64,000 nucleotides of DNA from CAWCCP01 sp963701245 (lineage in GTDB: Bacteria; Patescibacteriota; Saccharimonadia; Saccharimonadales; UBA4665). Numbering within the stretch: the stretch's first letter is position 1; the number at the start of each line of letters is the position of its first letter. The notes beneath the pieces are model-generated. The model was not told the DNA's origin. It did no database searches and saw only the letters and a program-made list of their open reading frames with translations. This document shows, in pieces, positions 7,965-17,172 of the stretch. Both the position numbers and the translations under genes were made by a program. Where the stretch lies: the NCBI GenBank assembly GCA_963701245.1, contig OY969576.1, positions 930,001 to 994,000 of the forward strand, given 5' to 3'.

Positions 7965-9626
7965 TCAGTTTCCAATGAATGTCAGGCCATTCATTGGAAA
8001 TGTCTCAGAGCCACTTGTTGAGCAGACTTCAACTCCGTATTCCAGTTGAGTTGGTACGTCGGTGGACTTGGCATAACCGTGGGCTACTTCCCATTGATAG
8101 GCAGCCAAAATATCGACTGATCCGGAGGTCACTGGGGTATCACGGAAAAACATCAATTCTCCACCATTATCAAGAAAGTGGTAAGCAACACCGTCCAGAG
8201 TCAGCGCGGTCTTAGCTTGGCCTGGCCAGTACGAGTCAGCTCCAGCCCATTGATTCCAAATCATTGTTTCGTTGGTCCAGTTATTGGTCCATAGATCATA
8301 GGCAGCATCCCACGAGCCAGCAGCTGGATACGACTCCGAGAAAGTGGAGGATATGGTATTGAACTGTGTGATTGTTTTTTTGGTATTGTTACCGCGTCCG
8401 CCAATGTCATACTCTGTGTCCGGATATGTCTCAACTTGTCCACCAACATTTGGTTGGTTGGAGACGGCATACCATGACGATTGGCTACAGACATACATAG
8501 TTTGGGGGCCATGAGAACCACTCCATGCATCATTGTTCACCCACCACAAGTCAGCAATACCTATTGGGTCTGTAGCTTCGGCATCACTGCTGCTCCATGT
8601 TGGATGTATGCAGGTACCACCACTGCTGGTAGTAGTAGATTCTGTCGTCACTAGCACGCTTGCCGACGGCTGAGAAACATTTCGTGTAGAGTTGGTGTCA
8701 TACGCCTCTACCTGGTATTGATATGTCGTCGATGGACTGAGTGATGTATCCGTGTAGGTAAGAGTGCTAGCTCCTGCAACTGTTGCAATCTGCGTTCCAC
8801 CGCGTAACACATAATAGCCACCAACGCCTGGGCCTCCTTTGTCTGTGCTGGCCTGCCACTTAACCGTTACGCTTGTTGAACTGTTTGCAGTGGCTGTCAC
8901 GCTGGTTGGAGTTGTCGGTTGTACGGATCCAGTACCGGTGCCATAGCTTGAAACCGCCCATTGCTGACCATTACTAGCTGGACTATTACACTGTGCGAGA
9001 ACAATTGATAACCCATTGCCATTTGCGGTCATGCACATTTGTTTCTTAGCAACTGATGTTCCATATTGAGGGGTTGCCATTGGATTGACATTGATGAGTG
9101 TGTTGTTACTCCCAACTGCCCACTGCTGGAAAGAACTAGTAAACGATTTGTTACTTTGTCGGCAGCTAAAGAGCTGAACAGCAGGCGTAGTGACCACTTT
9201 TCGGTCTAAATTATTCTTATCCTGTTTTAGCATAGCCGCCGTAAGTGCAAGCTGACCATTTGGAGCATCTACTCCGACACAGAAACTACCGTTACTGCCT
9301 AGGTTAATAGAATACGCTTGGACCTGCTTACTCGAGCCAGGTGGCGTCACTAATTGTGTTTTGCTGAGAAGCCAGTTTTGCGTATTTCCTTTGTTAGTCT
9401 GGCATTTCTCAACATTCATTAAGCCATAAGCGTTAATTTTACCCCCGGCATTCAAACACAGATGGGTTGATCCAGAAAGTAGCGCGGATGTAATCGGACC
9501 ACCGCTAGCGTTCGCGGCATGGACCCCGACTAAATACGCAACTCCGCCGATAGCGAATGCAACCACTACAAACACAGCGAGTAAATCATGGGTGAAACCT
9601 TGTTTATTTAGATTCCTGAGTTTCAT
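7965..9626 (-). CDS. Secreted lectin-FN3-GH12 endoglucanase, 553 aa
   Basis: This is a modular extracellular glycanase. The leader contains GFTHDLLAV and a hydrophobic stretch ending in GVHAA. Residues about 45-235 form a ricin-B lectin region with several QQWAV motifs. Residues about 240-330 form a fibronectin type III domain. Residues about 340-553 match glycoside hydrolase family 12 (beta-1,4-glucanases and xyloglucanases): NETMIWNQWAG probably carries the nucleophile Glu, and LEYGVEVCSTSG the acid/base Glu. It would cut plant or microbial beta-glucan outside the cell, with the lectin holding it to glycan. Substrate preference is unknown. It is monocistronic. Confidence 0.8.
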   Translation of the reverse strand: MKLRNLNKQGFTHDLLAVFVVVAFAIGGVAYLVGVHAANASGGPITSALLSGSTHLCLNAGGKINAYGLMNVEKCQTNKGNTQNWLLSKTQLVTPPGSSKQVQAYSINLGSNGSFCVGVDAPNGQLALTAAMLKQDKNNLDRKVVTTPAVQLFSCRQSNKSFTSSFQQWAVGSNNTLINVNPMATPQYGTSVAKKQMCMTANGNGLSIVLAQCNSPASNGQQWAVSSYGTGTGSVQPTTPTSVTATANSSTSVTVKWQASTDKGGPGVGGYYVLRGGTQIATVAGASTLTYTDTSLSPSTTYQYQVEAYDTNSTRNVSQPSASVLVTTESTTTSSGGTCIHPTWSSSDAEATDPIGIADLWWVNNDAWSGSHGPQTMYVCSQSSWYAVSNQPNVGGQVETYPDTEYDIGGRGNNTKKTITQFNTISSTFSESYPAAGSWDAAYDLWTNNWTNETMIWNQWAGADSYWPGQAKTALTLDGVAYHFLDNGGELMFFRDTPVTSGSVDILAAYQWEVAHGYAKSTDVPTQLEYGVEVCSTSGSETFPMNGLTFIGN

Positions 9627-9742
9627 TTTATTTTATTAAAACCTTTTTATTTTTAAAATTCTACTCTAAAAAGTATGAGTAAGTCCGCTTGTTTGTCAAT
9701 AGCACAAGCACTTTTGTATATCTCACTGAAGCCAGCCAGCAA

Positions 9743-10273
9743 CTACTTCCGAACTGCTTCTCGAATCATTTCCAATTCAGGCAGATCTCTGCCGGACGGG
9801 AAAGTCGGTTTATCATGATAAACTGCATTGCCCCTTTTAAAGCCAAATTTTTCATAAAAATGAATGGCCTTTTCGTTGTAAAGAACCACCCCAAGCCTTA
9901 CGTCTTTATGGTTGCCTAGCCACCCAAGCAACTCCTTAAGAAGTGCCGATCCGATCCCCTGACCTTGCCATTCAGGTACGATATATAGCGTTACGATTTC
10001 ATTGATCTTTTTTGTCTTGACCACTCGTCCGTAGCCAACAATTTGAGGGCCAGCTTTAGCAACTAGTGTGTGGTTAATTCCGTCGACAACATGCATATGA
10101 TCGGCGCGTTTAGCTACTCGTTCTTTACACAAAAAATCCTTAGCAAATATATCCTCAGCAGTAATTCCGAACTCTTGATTTTGATACGTATCTAGCCAGA
10201 TGCACTGTTTTATCCGTGACAGAGCCCCCGCATCATCGGGTATAGCTTTTACGATACTAATTTTCTGATTCAT
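9743..10273 (-). CDS. GNAT-family N-acetyltransferase, 176 aa
   Basis: This is an acetyl-CoA-dependent acetyltransferase. Motif A, with the pyrophosphate-binding loop QGQGIGSALL, lies near residue 107 after a LYIVPEWQ strand. Motif B follows with NEKAIHFYEKFGFKRG. The length is normal for a one-domain GNAT. The acceptor (amine of a small molecule or protein) cannot be predicted. There is no signal sequence, and the gene stands alone between the GH12 gene and a gene-free stretch. Confidence 0.88.
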   Translation of the reverse strand: MNQKISIVKAIPDDAGALSRIKQCIWLDTYQNQEFGITAEDIFAKDFLCKERVAKRADHMHVVDGINHTLVAKAGPQIVGYGRVVKTKKINEIVTLYIVPEWQGQGIGSALLKELLGWLGNHKDVRLGVVLYNEKAIHFYEKFGFKRGNAVYHDKPTFPSGRDLPELEMIREAVRK

Positions 10274-10940
10274 ACCAAACCCATGTCTTCATAAAGGTCA
10301 TCACAATTATATCCCCAATTTGGCAAACTCCTTCATATTAATATTCTATGCAATTTCCAAAGAGTACAATTGTCTACAATGGAAAAATCGAAACCCAGAC
10401 AATTAAGAAGAGGCCCTGGTTCGGGCCGAAACGATTTGGACATGGAACTCAACCAACATCATGGCAAGGTTGACCTTGTAACTCTTGCACCTGTAGGACT
10501 TATACCTTGTGGTGGTCGGCACAATAAGCTACATACAACGTCAGAAATAAGAATAGTGCTCAGACCAACTTTTATTATTTCGACAGTAAACAAAATACAA
10601 TTTCGTAACCTGCAAATTCCTACCAAAGGTCTATATAAAATAATGGTCAATTCAAAAGTGACCGATTGTTTGTTGATATAAAAATATGCCTACTTACTAT
10701 TTATAATGGGAGTTATCAACTAGTTTTACAGGTACTTTAATAAAAATGATACGCTTTTTCTTTGCTAACCAACTATTTAATGTACTGTCATCTAATGTTT
10801 ATCTATAGTATATTTGTAGCTGTTAAGAGTACGTAATAAAAATAAGACGAAAAAATGTACCGAGTCATGCGTTTAATACTAGAGCTATACAAACATGACT
10901 CGATATTTATTGTCCGTCAGCTTGGTGGTACTGGCAGGTT
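10274..10940. other. Gene-free stretch upstream of the VirB6-like gene
   Basis: No confident gene is seen. A 103-codon plus-strand frame at 10370-10681 lacks a good start signal and any domain. The stretch is AT-rich, especially 10680-10860, and holds the large inverted repeat at 10861-10902. A 26-codon frame beginning inside the right arm of that repeat overlaps the start of the next gene. Confidence 0.4.
10861..10902. promoter_or_regulatory. Inverted repeat before the VirB6-like gene
   Basis: CGAGTCATG (10861-10869) and CATGACTCG (10894-10902) are perfect 9-bp complements. The pairing extends by three more A-T pairs if a CG bulge is allowed, leaving a 16-nt loop. It ends 38 bases before the ATG at 10941. 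It could be an operator or an RNA hairpin that controls translation. The ATG in the right arm opens a 26-codon frame that overlaps the main gene. Confidence 0.45.
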
Positions 10941-13535
10941 ATGTCAATTGCTCACCTAAAAAATTTATCCAATAAAACAGCTATTCTGTGCACCTTTATT
11001 ACTGTGCTTCTCGGCAGTAGTCTCCTCTCCACATTGCCGGTTTCTGCAGCAGGAGGCGGTTTTCCGGTTGGTCAGTTTAGTGTAAAAGTTGTCGCAACGA
11101 TAAGTGGTGCTGCAGCAGAACCTGGAAATTATCCAACAACCGACACAATTACGCCGACATATCCAGCTGCAAATGGTCAAAATCCGTCGTTCACAATACC
11201 AGAAGATCCAAATAGCCCCCCCCAAATCACTGCTAACGGTATAACCGTCACCTACATGTCGACTGCACCAGTCGATTTCAAGGGCAATAATGTCACTATA
11301 AAAGCTTGCAGCGCCAACCTCAATGGCGCTTGTGCTACCATCAAGGGACAAGCGTGCGCGCCGCGAACTACAACTTGTCCAGAAAATCTGATTACCATTA
11401 CCGGGGCAACGCAAAACCCAGGAGGTGCTCAAGTCGGAAGTGCTACCAATACTACTACGCCCGCGATCACTTGTAACGCTGGCATAAATCCACTTAATTG
11501 GGCATTCTGCGCAATGGTCTCAAGTTTGGTAGACGTGGCCAACGACCTAGACAACCTCGTCAACAATCTACTGTCAGTCGGGACAGGTAATAACTCACAG
11601 TGTAATGGGACACCAGTGGAGATATTTGGGGGAACCAGTGCCAACTGTAATGGCTCAGTGGCAACAGCTGCAGCCTATAAGGCAGCGTGGAGTAGTTTCC
11701 GGGACATTGCCCTAGGGTTATTGGTGCTGGCCTGTCTGATCGTTATTATTGCCTCAGCTATGGGCTTTGAAGTGCTTGATGCCTATACCATTCGGAAGGT
11801 ATTGCCTCGTATCCTGGTTGTAGCCATTGCTATTACCTTGTCCTGGCAGTTGATGGAGCTACTGGTACAGTTAACTAATGATCTAGGCTATGGGATCCGC
11901 TATCTCATGTACAAACCCTTTGAAAGCTTACACTTAACACTAGAGTTAGGTGGTGGCAAGGATGTGGCTGTCACCCTCATTGGTGGAGCAGCCATTACCG
12001 CACTGGGGATCTTCGGCTTACTGCTGTTTGCCTTTTCGGCAGCCTTATCGTTGTTCATGGCCTTTGTAGTGATGATCCTAAGGCAGATCCTCATTACCAT
12101 GCTCATCATCATCGCACCGATTGCTATTGTCTGCTATGTCCTACCTAATACCCAACGAGTCTATACGCTGTGGTGGAATACCTTCCTGAGAGCACTGCTG
12201 ATGTTTGTCATTATTGAAGCCATCATCACTGCCGGAAGGATCTTTGCGGCAGTCGCTGCCCAGGATGCTAATCCGATTAATCAGCTGATTGCCTTTGGAG
12301 CCTACTTTGGTGTCTACCTGATTGTGCCAAAGACCTGGCAGTTTGGTGGGGCTGCAGTCGCAGCCGCTGGCAATGTGGTGAATCGAGCAGCTCAGGGTAG
12401 TCAGGCAGGCTTACGCAAGAAGCGTGGTGAAGTCATGTCTGCCAACATTAAGAAAGCTCGGTCTGGGCAGAGATGGAATGAGAACTTCGGGTCTTGGACG
12501 AATCCCGCGACCGGCAAACAACACAAAGGCATTGGGCACTATGCCAATAGGTTCGCGGTCAATATGTTTGACCAGGATGAGTTAGCCCGCTACCGGGCTG
12601 GAGCGGCCGGCGTTCCGGGCTTTAAGCGCTACCACGCCAAGATCCAGGATGAATTGGATGATGCCGCTATGAGCCAATCCATTGAAGCCTACAAGCACGT
12701 GGAGCAGGAGGGTGGTATGCACTACCAAGCCTGGCGAGCCTTAACCGGGACGGGGATGGCTGATCTTGGTGATCCGGAGACCGTGCAGCGCTTAAAACAA
12801 GAGGGTGCTCACCATGGCTACTACAACAAGGATACCGGTCAATTTACCAAACCAACTAGCCTCACTCAGATGGAGTCAATCGCTGAGGTCATGCAGGAAA
12901 GCTCTAATGAAAAGGTCCGGCTTGGAGGTATTGATCTGCAGAACAATGCTGGCTACCTCGCAACCATTAAGAGTCATCAAGGCATGGAGTATGCCAATAT
13001 CCAGGCTATGGCTACACTAGGCTTGTCAGCTGATGGACGAGCTGATCCAACCCAGCTAGCGGCAGTAGCCAACTCTATTGTGGCTGACCGTCATGGTGGT
13101 GAGGGTGTAGCCCAGCGAGTGCTCAAGCAAGCTCAGAAGGTTGGCTCAGGCAAGCGACCAGAAATCCGTCAGGGACATGGTGTGGTCGTTGACCGTGATG
13201 CCAAAGGCAACCCCGTGTTTACCTCATCCTTCCAGAAAGACCGCAATAACAACTTCTCCAAGACTGCCTATGACAATGTGCTCAGTATTAAGTCCGGGGA
13301 GTGGTCAGGAGCTAAGGCTGAGAGCATTGACTACATGCAGCCCGTCATAGAGGACATTGCCAACTATGGGTCAAAACCTGGTGAGAGAAATGAAACCAGA
13401 CTTGGTCAGGCAAAGCAGATGAGGGCGATGATCGACTACCAGGCTGGACCCTATGGGCCTATGGAAGCGGATGCCCGGCGTCGGTGGGCAGATCTGGCGG
13501 GGACGCTTAGGACGAATGGGTTTAAGCAGTCATAA
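10941..13535 (+). CDS. VirB6/TrbL-like type IV secretion membrane protein, 864 aa
   Basis: This is a polytopic protein of the kind that forms the inner-membrane part of type IV secretion systems. A signal-like segment ending in SAAGGG is at residues 12-37. An extracellular Thr/Pro/Asn-rich region with several Cys follows to about 250. Five or more membrane helices occupy roughly 255-480 (ALGLLVLACLIVIIASAM and others). A soluble basic, Gln/Gly-rich C-terminal region of about 380 residues follows. No VirB4, VirD4 or other secretion gene lies nearby, so this is an orphan here. Base composition rises from about residue 250 onward, hinting at a mosaic origin of the N-terminal part. Family call from topology and motif style. 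Confidence 0.7.
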   Translation: MSIAHLKNLSNKTAILCTFITVLLGSSLLSTLPVSAAGGGFPVGQFSVKVVATISGAAAEPGNYPTTDTITPTYPAANGQNPSFTIPEDPNSPPQITANGITVTYMSTAPVDFKGNNVTIKACSANLNGACATIKGQACAPRTTTCPENLITITGATQNPGGAQVGSATNTTTPAITCNAGINPLNWAFCAMVSSLVDVANDLDNLVNNLLSVGTGNNSQCNGTPVEIFGGTSANCNGSVATAAAYKAAWSSFRDIALGLLVLACLIVIIASAMGFEVLDAYTIRKVLPRILVVAIAITLSWQLMELLVQLTNDLGYGIRYLMYKPFESLHLTLELGGGKDVAVTLIGGAAITALGIFGLLLFAFSAALSLFMAFVVMILRQILITMLIIIAPIAIVCYVLPNTQRVYTLWWNTFLRALLMFVIIEAIITAGRIFAAVAAQDANPINQLIAFGAYFGVYLIVPKTWQFGGAAVAAAGNVVNRAAQGSQAGLRKKRGEVMSANIKKARSGQRWNENFGSWTNPATGKQHKGIGHYANRFAVNMFDQDELARYRAGAAGVPGFKRYHAKIQDELDDAAMSQSIEAYKHVEQEGGMHYQAWRALTGTGMADLGDPETVQRLKQEGAHHGYYNKDTGQFTKPTSLTQMESIAEVMQESSNEKVRLGGIDLQNNAGYLATIKSHQGMEYANIQAMATLGLSADGRADPTQLAAVANSIVADRHGGEGVAQRVLKQAQKVGSGKRPEIRQGHGVVVDRDAKGNPVFTSSFQKDRNNNFSKTAYDNVLSIKSGEWSGAKAESIDYMQPVIEDIANYGSKPGERNETRLGQAKQMRAMIDYQAGPYGPMEADARRRWADLAGTLRTNGFKQS

Positions 13536-13657
13536 GATAGAGTGGAGTGGTGCGTTTTATTATAGGGTTTGATATATATTGAAACGTCTACAGACTAAAA
13601 ACATACCCAAGATGCTCTAGCCGCGTATTTGGCGGTCTGCTATGATTATTCCGGACT

Positions 13658-14272
13658 ATGATAAGAGCAATATTTTTTGATTTCTATAGCGTATGGACAC
13701 CTGACAGGTTTCAGGAATATTTACTATATGCTCAACCGTTGGGCGAAAAAGAATATAAAGCATTAGCCGAAATAGTTAATAAATACTACCTTGGAGAAGT
13801 TGATTTAGATTATTTGACAGATGTATTCAGGTACAAACTAGGCCGTAGAGACATAGATAAAACCTCCTTAACCCTTCATGAATCAGATATTTCACCTAAG
13901 GTTATAAATCTAATGAGAGGTTTACACGGTCATTTCCTAAAACTTGGCGTATTGGCCAACTTGGGAACAATGGAACTAAACGTATTACAACACTTCAACG
14001 CTACTCAAGCGCTATTTGAAGTCATTATATCTCCTCTGTCATTGGGTTTAAAAACACCTCTCCTCAGTCAACAAGTTTTTACAAAGGCACTCCAAGCCAT
14101 AGGCGAACCGCCATCTTCGTGCTTGGTGGTTAGTGGGCATGATGACTATTTGAGTTTCGCATCAAGTCACGGAATGCAAACTTTAAGGTTTACTAGCTTT
14201 GATCAATTGATACGCAGTCTTGGCGAATCGCTGGCTAACGATATGCCTTCGTTCGTGATTCCACTTCAATAA
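13658..14272 (+). CDS. HAD-superfamily hydrolase-like protein, 204 aa
   Basis: This is probably a phosphatase or dehalogenase-like enzyme with a Rossmannoid fold. Motif I is FFDFYSV near residue 6, keeping the first nucleophilic Asp but with Tyr instead of the second Asp, as in haloacid dehalogenase and epoxide hydrolase-N subgroups. Motif II is LGVLANLG, motif III is the Lys of LGLKTPLL, and motif IV is VVSGHDDY. An alpha-helical cap lies between residues 15 and 85. The substrate is unknown. The gene stands alone after the VirB6-like gene with a 122-bp gap and faces the repeat protein across a hairpin. Confidence 0.75.
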   Translation: MIRAIFFDFYSVWTPDRFQEYLLYAQPLGEKEYKALAEIVNKYYLGEVDLDYLTDVFRYKLGRRDIDKTSLTLHESDISPKVINLMRGLHGHFLKLGVLANLGTMELNVLQHFNATQALFEVIISPLSLGLKTPLLSQQVFTKALQAIGEPPSSCLVVSGHDDYLSFASSHGMQTLRFTSFDQLIRSLGESLANDMPSFVIPLQ

Positions 14273-14304
14273 CAATTAGTACAATATATTTTTTGCATGG
14301 AAGT

Positions 14305-14340
14305 GTGCTTAATACCTACAAGTTAATAAGTATTAAGCAC
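14305..14340. terminator. Long hairpin between convergent genes
   Basis: GTGCTTAATAC (14305-14315) and GTATTAAGCAC (14330-14340) form a perfect 11-bp stem with a 14-nt loop. It lies between the ends of the HAD gene and the repeat-protein gene. Neither side has a strong T-run, so it may act as a bidirectional stabiliser or weak terminator. Confidence 0.5.
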
Positions 14341-14365
14341 GAATAGTGGCCGTAAACTCTTTATT

Positions 14366-17032
14366 TTACTTACCCTTTGTTGGCATTTCTCCATCATGAG
14401 ACTCTGGCTTGAAATCACCAAAGATGCGGTCAGTTGGATCTTCTGTGCCACTTTGAGTTGGATAACCTCCCTGCATCTTGTCGAGTCGAGTTCCAGATCC
14501 ACCTCTCCCAAATTCATGGTCTCTTCGTCTTCTCCATGGCCATCTCCATCGTTCGTAGTTTCCTCTGGATGGTGAAACTCCAACTGGCGGAGTTCCTGTT
14601 CCAGTGCCAGTACCTGTAGATGTCCCAGTTCCTGTTGATTTTCCTGTGCCAGTAGAAGTACCAGTGCCAGTGGATGTGCTGGTTCCTGACCCTGTTGAAG
14701 TTCCGGTTCCCGTAGAGGTACCAGTGCCTGTGCTTGTGGATGTGCCTGAACCCGAAGAAGTTGAAGTACCGGTTCCCGATGATGTACTTGTGCCAGAGCC
14801 TGTAGATGTACCGCTACCACTACTAGTACTCGTGCCTGAGCCCGATGAGGTACTTGTGCCAGAACCAGCGCTTGTGCTCGTACCAGAGCCTGTTGAAGTA
14901 CCTGACCCGGAAGACGTGCTTGTCCCAGAACCAGAGCTTGTGGATGTGCCTGAACCCGAAGAAGTTGAAGTACCGGTTCCCGATGATGTACTTGTGCCAG
15001 AGCCTGTAGATGTACCGCTACCACTACTAGTACTCGTGCCTGAACCCGATGAGGTACTTGTGCCTGAACCAGCGCTTGTGCTCGTACCAGAGCCTGTTGA
15101 AGTACCTGACCCGGAAGACGTGCTTGTCCCAGAACCAGAGCTTGTGGATGTGCCTGAACCCGAAGAAGTTGAAGTACCGGTTCCCGATGATGTACTTGTG
15201 CCAGAGCCTGTAGATGTACCGCTACCACTACTAGTACTCGTGCCTGAACCCGATGAGGTACTTGTGCCTGAACCAGCGCTTGTGCTCGTACCAGAGCCTG
15301 TTGAAGTACCTGACCCGGAAGACGTGCTTGTCCCAGAACCAGAGCTTGTGGATGTGCCTGAACCCGAAGAAGTTGAAGTACCGGCTCCCGATGACATTAC
15401 TGTTCCGACACCAGCGTCAGAACTACTAAAACCATTTCCTGTTGCTGCAAAGTTCTGCTCAAAAGCCTTTACCTGTGCTGGAGTCATATTATTTTCGCCA
15501 GTTACGGTGCCACCCGATGCGGATCCAGTTGCAGTGGAAGTAGCCCCACCTGCTGTGTTCCAGGTAATTGCTTTGCCAGGGTGTATAAAGTCAGTTACTG
15601 GATAGCCGAATATGGTTGCATTATTGGGAACTGTAACTGTCATTCCAAAGTCGTTAACAAATGTTGTGGTTCCTGTAGAGCTACCACCACCTGTGCTTGT
15701 CCCAGAACCAGAGCTTGTGGATGTGCCTGAACCCGAAGAAGTTGAAGTACCGGCTCCCGATGACATTACTGTTCCGACACCAGCGTCAGAACTACTAAAA
15801 CCATTTCCTGTTGCTGCAAAGTTCTGCTCAAAAGCCTTTACCTGTGCTGGAGTCATATTATTTTCGCCAGTTACGGTGCCACCCGATGCGGATCCAGTTG
15901 CAGTGGAAGTAGCCCCACCTGCTGTGTTCCAGGTAATTGCTTTGCCAGGGTGTATAAAGTCAGTTACTGGATAGCCGAATATGGTTGCATTATTGGGAAC
16001 TGTAACTGTCATTCCAAAGTCGTTAACAAATGTTGTGGTTCCTGTAGAGCTACCACCACCTGTGCTTGTCCCAGAACCAGAGCTTGTGGATGTGCCTGAA
16101 CCCGAAGAAGTTGAAGTACCGGCTCCCGATGACATTACTGTTCCGACACCAGCGTCAGAACTACTAAAACCATTTCCTGTTGCTGCAAAGTTCTGCTCAA
16201 AAGCCTTTACCTGTGCTGGAGTCATATTATTTTCGCCAGTTACGGTGCCACCCGATGCGGATCCAGTTGCAGTGGAAGTAGCATTGGAATTCCAGGTCTT
16301 TGCCGGACCTGGGTGAAATGTCGCTGGATTTATATCGCTGTTAGGAACAGTTACCGTCATGCCAAAATCGTTTACAAATGTGGTAGTACCAGTGGACGTA
16401 CCGGTAGTCGACACCGTGCCACTACTTGTACTCGTGCCTGAACCCGATGAGGTACTTGTGCCTGAACCCGAAGAAGTTGAAGTACCGGCTCCCGATGACA
16501 TTACTGTTCCGACACCAGCGTCAGAACTACTAAAACCATTTCCTGTTGCTGCAAAGTTCTGCTCAAAAGCCTTTACCTGTGCTGGAGTCATATTATTTTC
16601 GCCAGTTACGGTGACTGGTGAAAATCCACCCGCATTCGTTCCGCCGTCCATACTGTCTGAAGTAGGAGAACCAGCAGGTACAAAGGCAACGGGATTGGTG
16701 ACTTTGCCGCCCCCTATATTAATTTCAGTCCCAGTAGATGATTCTTTGACAGTGCCTGTCACGGGACCAACCGGGCCACCGGTAAATCTTCCGCCACCCG
16801 TACCATCCGTTGTTGGGGAGCCTGTAGGTACATAGGCAACGGGATCGTTGAATTTCCCGCCACCACCCGAGGATCCAAGTATTATCGGAGCACCAGTTGG
16901 CGTTGTATTTCCTCCGGTACTCGGTGTACCCGAATTATTCCCCGAGGAACTGCCCTCTTTATATTTTATTGGATCGTCACCAATTCCATTGCCAGCATTT
17001 TCAAAGGGCTCTGCATCATTTTGGGGTTTCAT
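14366..17032 (-). CDS. Gly/Ser/Thr-rich tandem-repeat protein, 888 aa
   Basis: This is a very low-complexity protein. Four copies of a block beginning VTGENNMTPAQVKAFEQNF alternate with long runs of GTSTSSGS repeats. The N-terminus (MKPQNDAEPFENAGNG) has no signal peptide or membrane segment, and the C-terminus is basic and Arg/Trp-rich (RWRWPWRRRR), then polar. The role is unknown. The repeats look like a flexible glycine-serine linker; the conserved block has a short helical propensity. Without a signal it is either cytoplasmic or exported by a non-classical route. The antisense reading frames over the repeats are artefacts of their periodicity. Repeat number is likely to vary between strains. 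The insertion sequence at 17173 lies just upstream of its start. Confidence 0.7.
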   Translation of the reverse strand: MKPQNDAEPFENAGNGIGDDPIKYKEGSSSGNNSGTPSTGGNTTPTGAPIILGSSGGGGKFNDPVAYVPTGSPTTDGTGGGRFTGGPVGPVTGTVKESSTGTEINIGGGKVTNPVAFVPAGSPTSDSMDGGTNAGGFSPVTVTGENNMTPAQVKAFEQNFAATGNGFSSSDAGVGTVMSSGAGTSTSSGSGTSTSSGSGTSTSSGTVSTTGTSTGTTTFVNDFGMTVTVPNSDINPATFHPGPAKTWNSNATSTATGSASGGTVTGENNMTPAQVKAFEQNFAATGNGFSSSDAGVGTVMSSGAGTSTSSGSGTSTSSGSGTSTGGGSSTGTTTFVNDFGMTVTVPNNATIFGYPVTDFIHPGKAITWNTAGGATSTATGSASGGTVTGENNMTPAQVKAFEQNFAATGNGFSSSDAGVGTVMSSGAGTSTSSGSGTSTSSGSGTSTGGGSSTGTTTFVNDFGMTVTVPNNATIFGYPVTDFIHPGKAITWNTAGGATSTATGSASGGTVTGENNMTPAQVKAFEQNFAATGNGFSSSDAGVGTVMSSGAGTSTSSGSGTSTSSGSGTSTSSGSGTSTGSGTSTSAGSGTSTSSGSGTSTSSGSGTSTGSGTSTSSGTGTSTSSGSGTSTSSGSGTSTSSGSGTSTGSGTSTSAGSGTSTSSGSGTSTSSGSGTSTGSGTSTSSGTGTSTSSGSGTSTSSGSGTSTSSGSGTSTGSGTSTSAGSGTSTSSGSGTSTSSGSGTSTGSGTSTSSGTGTSTSSGSGTSTSTGTGTSTGTGTSTGSGTSTSTGTGTSTGTGKSTGTGTSTGTGTGTGTPPVGVSPSRGNYERWRWPWRRRRDHEFGRGGSGTRLDKMQGGYPTQSGTEDPTDRIFGDFKPESHDGEMPTKGK
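14733..15344. repeat. Three tandem 204-bp units inside the repeat-protein gene
   Basis: Units at 14733-14936, 14937-15140 and 15141-15344 are nearly identical, offset by exactly 204 bp (68 codons), so frame is kept. Each codes for GTSTSSGS-type linker. A few single-base differences distinguish them, suggesting recent tandem duplication. Confidence 0.85.
15345..16280. repeat. Tandem 369-bp units inside the repeat-protein gene
   Basis: Units start at 15345, 15714 and 16083 (offset 369 bp, 123 codons). The third diverges near 16278, and a further shorter copy of the MTPAQVKAF block lies at about 16450-16612. Each unit joins one conserved block to a short Ser/Thr linker and a VNDFGMTVTVPN segment. 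Confidence 0.85.
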
Positions 17033-17172
17033 ATGGTTTACCTTGTATTTATACTATTTATCTAAACAACATTTTGCATGAGCGGAAAGGCACTGTCAAT
17101 TTAGTTAATGCTTTTTAAACATATTACAGCAATATACATGGAATAAAGCACTGGATTTTCTTCGATTAGTAA

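Noticed and set aside
10370..10681. A 103-codon plus-strand frame with a basic N-terminus
   Set aside because: There is no ribosome-binding site, no known motif, and its composition follows the AT-rich spacer; too weak to call.
10894..10974. A VirB7-like lipoprotein upstream of the VirB6-like gene
   Set aside because: The 26-codon frame has a hydrophobic start but no lipobox (LAGYVNC is not LxxC in position), and it overlaps the main gene start.
14323..15228. A 301-codon minus-strand frame rich in Gln, Ala and Leu
   Set aside because: It is a shifted reading of the same tandem repeats and loses its pattern outside them.
14604..15605. A 333-codon plus-strand frame rich in Val, Pro and Glu
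   Set aside because: It is the antisense of the GTSTSSGS repeats; the periodic codons keep this strand open. The minus-strand gene has a natural start, end and conserved blocks.
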